Positions 61,400 through 64,000 of a stretch of 64,000 nucleotides of DNA are shown here, one piece after another. Both the position numbers and the translations under genes were made by a program. The stretch's first letter is position 1. Every line of letters starts with the position of its first letter. Source of the DNA: Piliocolobus tephrosceles (taxonomy: Eukaryota > Chordata > Mammalia > Primates > Cercopithecidae); contig NC_045443.1 of assembly GCF_002776525.5 (NCBI RefSeq), forward strand, positions 41,517,492 to 41,581,491. Reading direction: 5' to 3'. The notes under the pieces were generated by a model, which was not told the DNA's origin, did not search any database, and was given only the letters and a program-made list of their open reading frames with translations.

Positions 61400-63385
61400 A
61401 TGGGGCGAGATAGGAACTACTAATTCCTTTGCCATAATTCAAGACAATCCCAGTTTGTTCAATTGTGGACTACATGCCAAACACAGAGCTCTTAAAAATC
61501 TGAGCTGTTTGTTCACATTGATTTTACTACAGTGCAGTTTTATTTGATTTTGGATATTTCAAATATTAGTTAAGATATTACAACATCTTTTGAAAACAGA
61601 AAAATATTAATTCCTTTACACTATCACTTTAAATCTTTTCACACTACTTAAAATAAAGTTGGTTATAGCTACAATATATGAACTAATGCAAAGTGTGAGC
61701 TTACGAAAACCCTTTTAAATGACTGTAGTCTCAAAGAAGATTTGATAATCCTTCACAAAAACAGAATATAAATGAAGCAACAAGCAAATATTCTGTAAAG
61801 TCATCTCAATAGATAGTTAATTATTGGTGCTCCATTTCCAGTTTTGGTCAAATGTCAATTTCTCATCCTTTCTCTGACTCACACTTCCCTGAGGACTCCA
61901 CCATCAAATCACTAGTTCGCCTCTCCATTTCTAATACTTCCTCCAACACTTCCAATATATAGTAAGTAAAATTCAACAGAAAAAGGAGGGAAATTCTAAG
62001 GTAAATTTTAAATCAGAATTATGTTCCAGTGTTTAAGAAGAGTATGTCAGGATGTAATAGTGAATAAATTTCAAGATTTATGTCCCACATATTGAAAGGC
62101 AGACATTCAGATCTGATGTTTGTAATATCCTTCCAATCTATAAAACTCAATGCCATCTTCATATCCTCAGTAAAAATTTCGTGGTTTACATGATACGACA
62201 ATCCAACTAACAGCTGGAAGTGAAATCAAATGCATCGCTTTCTAGCTCTTCTTCATCAAAAATATCAGCACATGGTTATTTTAATCAGAATTTAATTATT
62301 CATTGTGTCTATGAATTTGAAATTTAAATGAAGTGAAAAAATGAAAAATACATCGAAGGAAAACACCATCACTCAACAATACTAAAAGGAAGTAATTTGG
62401 TTGTCAATCACTATGAAACATTATATATAGGATTTATAATTGTATAGTGATAGCTAGAAAAGATTTTTTCCTGTGTATCATAATTTGTTTGTTTTGCATC
62501 TCTACATACAATGTAAACCTGATTTCATACTAATGATGAGGCGCAATATAGTAAAGTTCTTCCATGGGAAAAAAAAAGTAATAATATACGCACTTGGATG
62601 CATCTAAATGCAGATGTTATGTATAACAATAATACTTGGCTTTCACTGATTAACCCCTAAGTCAACCTGGGTATGCTAATGTATCTAAAATAATTTTAAG
62701 ATTCCTATCCAACAGTGTCATCAGTCATAATAACATGGACTTAAGATGAGGTTTAAATTTGGTATTCATATTGAGCTGTTTGCAGTATGAATGTGCTACC
62801 TAGAAACAAACCAGTTGCTGTAAAATTCACATAGCTTTCCTCACTGTGATTTCAAAATAGATGTACAATAGAACACAATCCATGTTCTATTCAAAAATTT
62901 CAGTATAATATAAAATGCAAATACTGCAGAAAATAAGAGTGAAAAGTCATCATTTACATGTATCTACATTTAAATTAAATTTAGTACATTTTTCTTCAGT
63001 ATCTATTTAGTACTGGAATATTTGGGGGTTAAAAATTATTATAAAGTTAACAGCCTTCAAAAAGCTTACAGTTTAGTTGAAGATATAAGAAAAAAACACA
63101 AAGCTTTAGTAAATGGTTTCATTATGAGAAGCTGCTAAAGTAGAGAAGTAAACACTGCTTACAGAGGGTTGCAAGAGATCAAGGGAGGATCTGGTTGGGT
63201 CAGGCAGGAATCCAAAAATGACTTCTTGGAGAACGAAGAATTTGACACGGATTTAATTTTTTTACATGTGTTGGTGAGGGCAGATGCAGATTCCCAATTA
63301 AAAACACCATGCATATACTTTGTCTCTTTTGTTTTTGGAATCTCGAGGCCCTTATAAATTTGAATCACACTGAATAACTTATAAT
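61400..63385. other. Intron, nothing recognised
   Basis: AT-rich unique-looking intron. Short ORFs at 62019-62201 and 63159-63404 carry no domain. Confidence 0.5.
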
Positions 63386-63389
63386 AATC

Positions 63390-63605
63390 ATAGCTACGAT
63401 TCACTGCCTACTACATACCACATACTTTGTTACATATATTATCTCATTTAATCCTTATTTAATCATTTATGACTAAAAACATCATTACAGAAAATTAAAA
63501 ACTTGACTTAGAAAAGCTAAATGGCTTGCCCAGGAACACGCAGCTAGTAAGTAGCAGAGTTGTGAATTACATCTGACTCCAAAATTCAGGCTATTGATTG
63601 CTATG
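63390..63605 (+). repeat. MIR SINE
   Basis: MIR match: ttcactgcctactacatacc, then tatctcatttaatccttatt, then aaatggcttgcccaggaaca, then cagctagtaagtagcagag. Confidence 0.85.
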
Positions 63606-64000
63606 TAATTGATTGGCCAACGTATTTAATACTTGTGTTTTTCCGAATCTAATCCTTTTTTATTCTAGTGTTCTTCTTTATAATTATTCAGAAGTTTTTA
63701 ATGTTTATACAGTTTAATGTCTTTTTGTTGTATGTGAAGTCTTCTGCTGCTTTACAATTAGGACGGTATCATCTCTTTACTATATTTTATACTTCTTTAA
63801 AAACATCGTCTAAAAGGAATCTTAGAATTATAGCACTTCTTAAGGCAAAGGACAGCCATCACTTTCTGTTCATACTAAAACCCACGTTTTCACAAGGTAG
63901 AAAGAAATTTTTAAAAGAAAAGGATAACAACATGTTCAAGTGCAAATCCCCGCCAAACAAAGTAACCAGCTAACAGAACTTGGACTCTAGCACCAATTGC
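63606..64000. other. Intron, nothing recognised
   Basis: The 101-codon ORF at 63668-63973 has no recognisable domain, repeat or splice context and is considered chance. Confidence 0.5.

Larger units (their letters stand above)
1..64000 (-). other. NELL2: NELL2 gene segment (introns plus two EGF exons)
   Basis: The whole window is interpreted as lying inside NELL2, transcribed right to left. Two consecutive coding exons (58836-58958, then 54982-55077) encode adjacent EGF-like modules and both match NELL2 as I remember it. The residues CITNQHNCDENALC separate it from the paralogue NELL1. No first exon, last exon, promoter or polyadenylation site is recognised. Sequence left of 54982 is therefore read as the downstream intron, and sequence right of 58958 as the upstream intron. 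NELL2 is a secreted, trimer-forming glycoprotein with a laminin-G/TSPN domain, VWC domains and six EGF-like repeats, and it acts in neuronal signalling (known ligand of Robo3). That both flanks are intron is inferred from the absence of further exons. Confidence 0.85.

Noticed and set aside
63668..63973. 101-codon ORF at the window end
   Set aside because: Low-complexity, hydrophobic at the start, no domain, in AT-rich intron; chance frame.

Overview
The window is non-coding primate DNA carrying two small coding exons. It is a stretch of the NELL2 gene on the minus strand. The exons (58836-58958 and 54982-55077) encode two adjacent EGF-like modules of the secreted neural glycoprotein NELL2. 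The rest is intron, filled with L1, Alu, MIR, L2, MaLR and Tigger-type repeats and simple repeats. No promoter, CpG island, tRNA/rRNA gene, CRISPR array or bacterial feature is visible.

The repeats point to an Old World monkey (macaque/baboon type) rather than an ape. Several young Alus carry the cercopithecid AluY variants (a GATCCGGCC motif in the right arm, a GGCTCAAGCC-type 5' end, GGGCGAGGTGG in the mid-region). Three young L1 tails carry an 18-bp duplicated motif that I associate with macaque L1 subfamilies. The species is an inference from remembered consensus sequences.

Layout: 1-731 is the end of a young minus-strand L1. 4430-9438 is an old plus-strand L1 with an internal deletion and clear target-site duplications (TSDs). 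9.4-26 kb is ancient intron with Alus, MIR, L2, MER5 and an L1M/HAL1-like segment. 26.8-28.2 kb is a young truncated L1 with a 369-codon open ORF2 end. 29.6-30 kb is a solo MaLR LTR. 33.3-33.9 kb is an Alu inside an Alu. 34.9-37.1 kb is a young L1 inserted into the tail of an L1MA-like element. 38.6 kb holds a 127-bp copy of that junction. 39.1-39.9 kb is a 5'-inverted L1. 44.2-47.3 kb is a composite L1 with an inverted internal segment. 49-54 kb is ancient intron. 55-59 kb holds the two NELL2 exons, with a Tigger element in the intron between them. 59-64 kb is upstream intron with MIR, L2 and a fossil CR1-like fragment.

The two exons are consecutive: both begin and end in phase 1 and their split codons join to continue the EGF array. 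I found no new gene system. The most unusual material is structural: a duplicated L1/L1 junction, a composite L1 with an inverted segment inside one pair of TSDs, and three rearrangements that break at the same short stretch of L1 ORF2.
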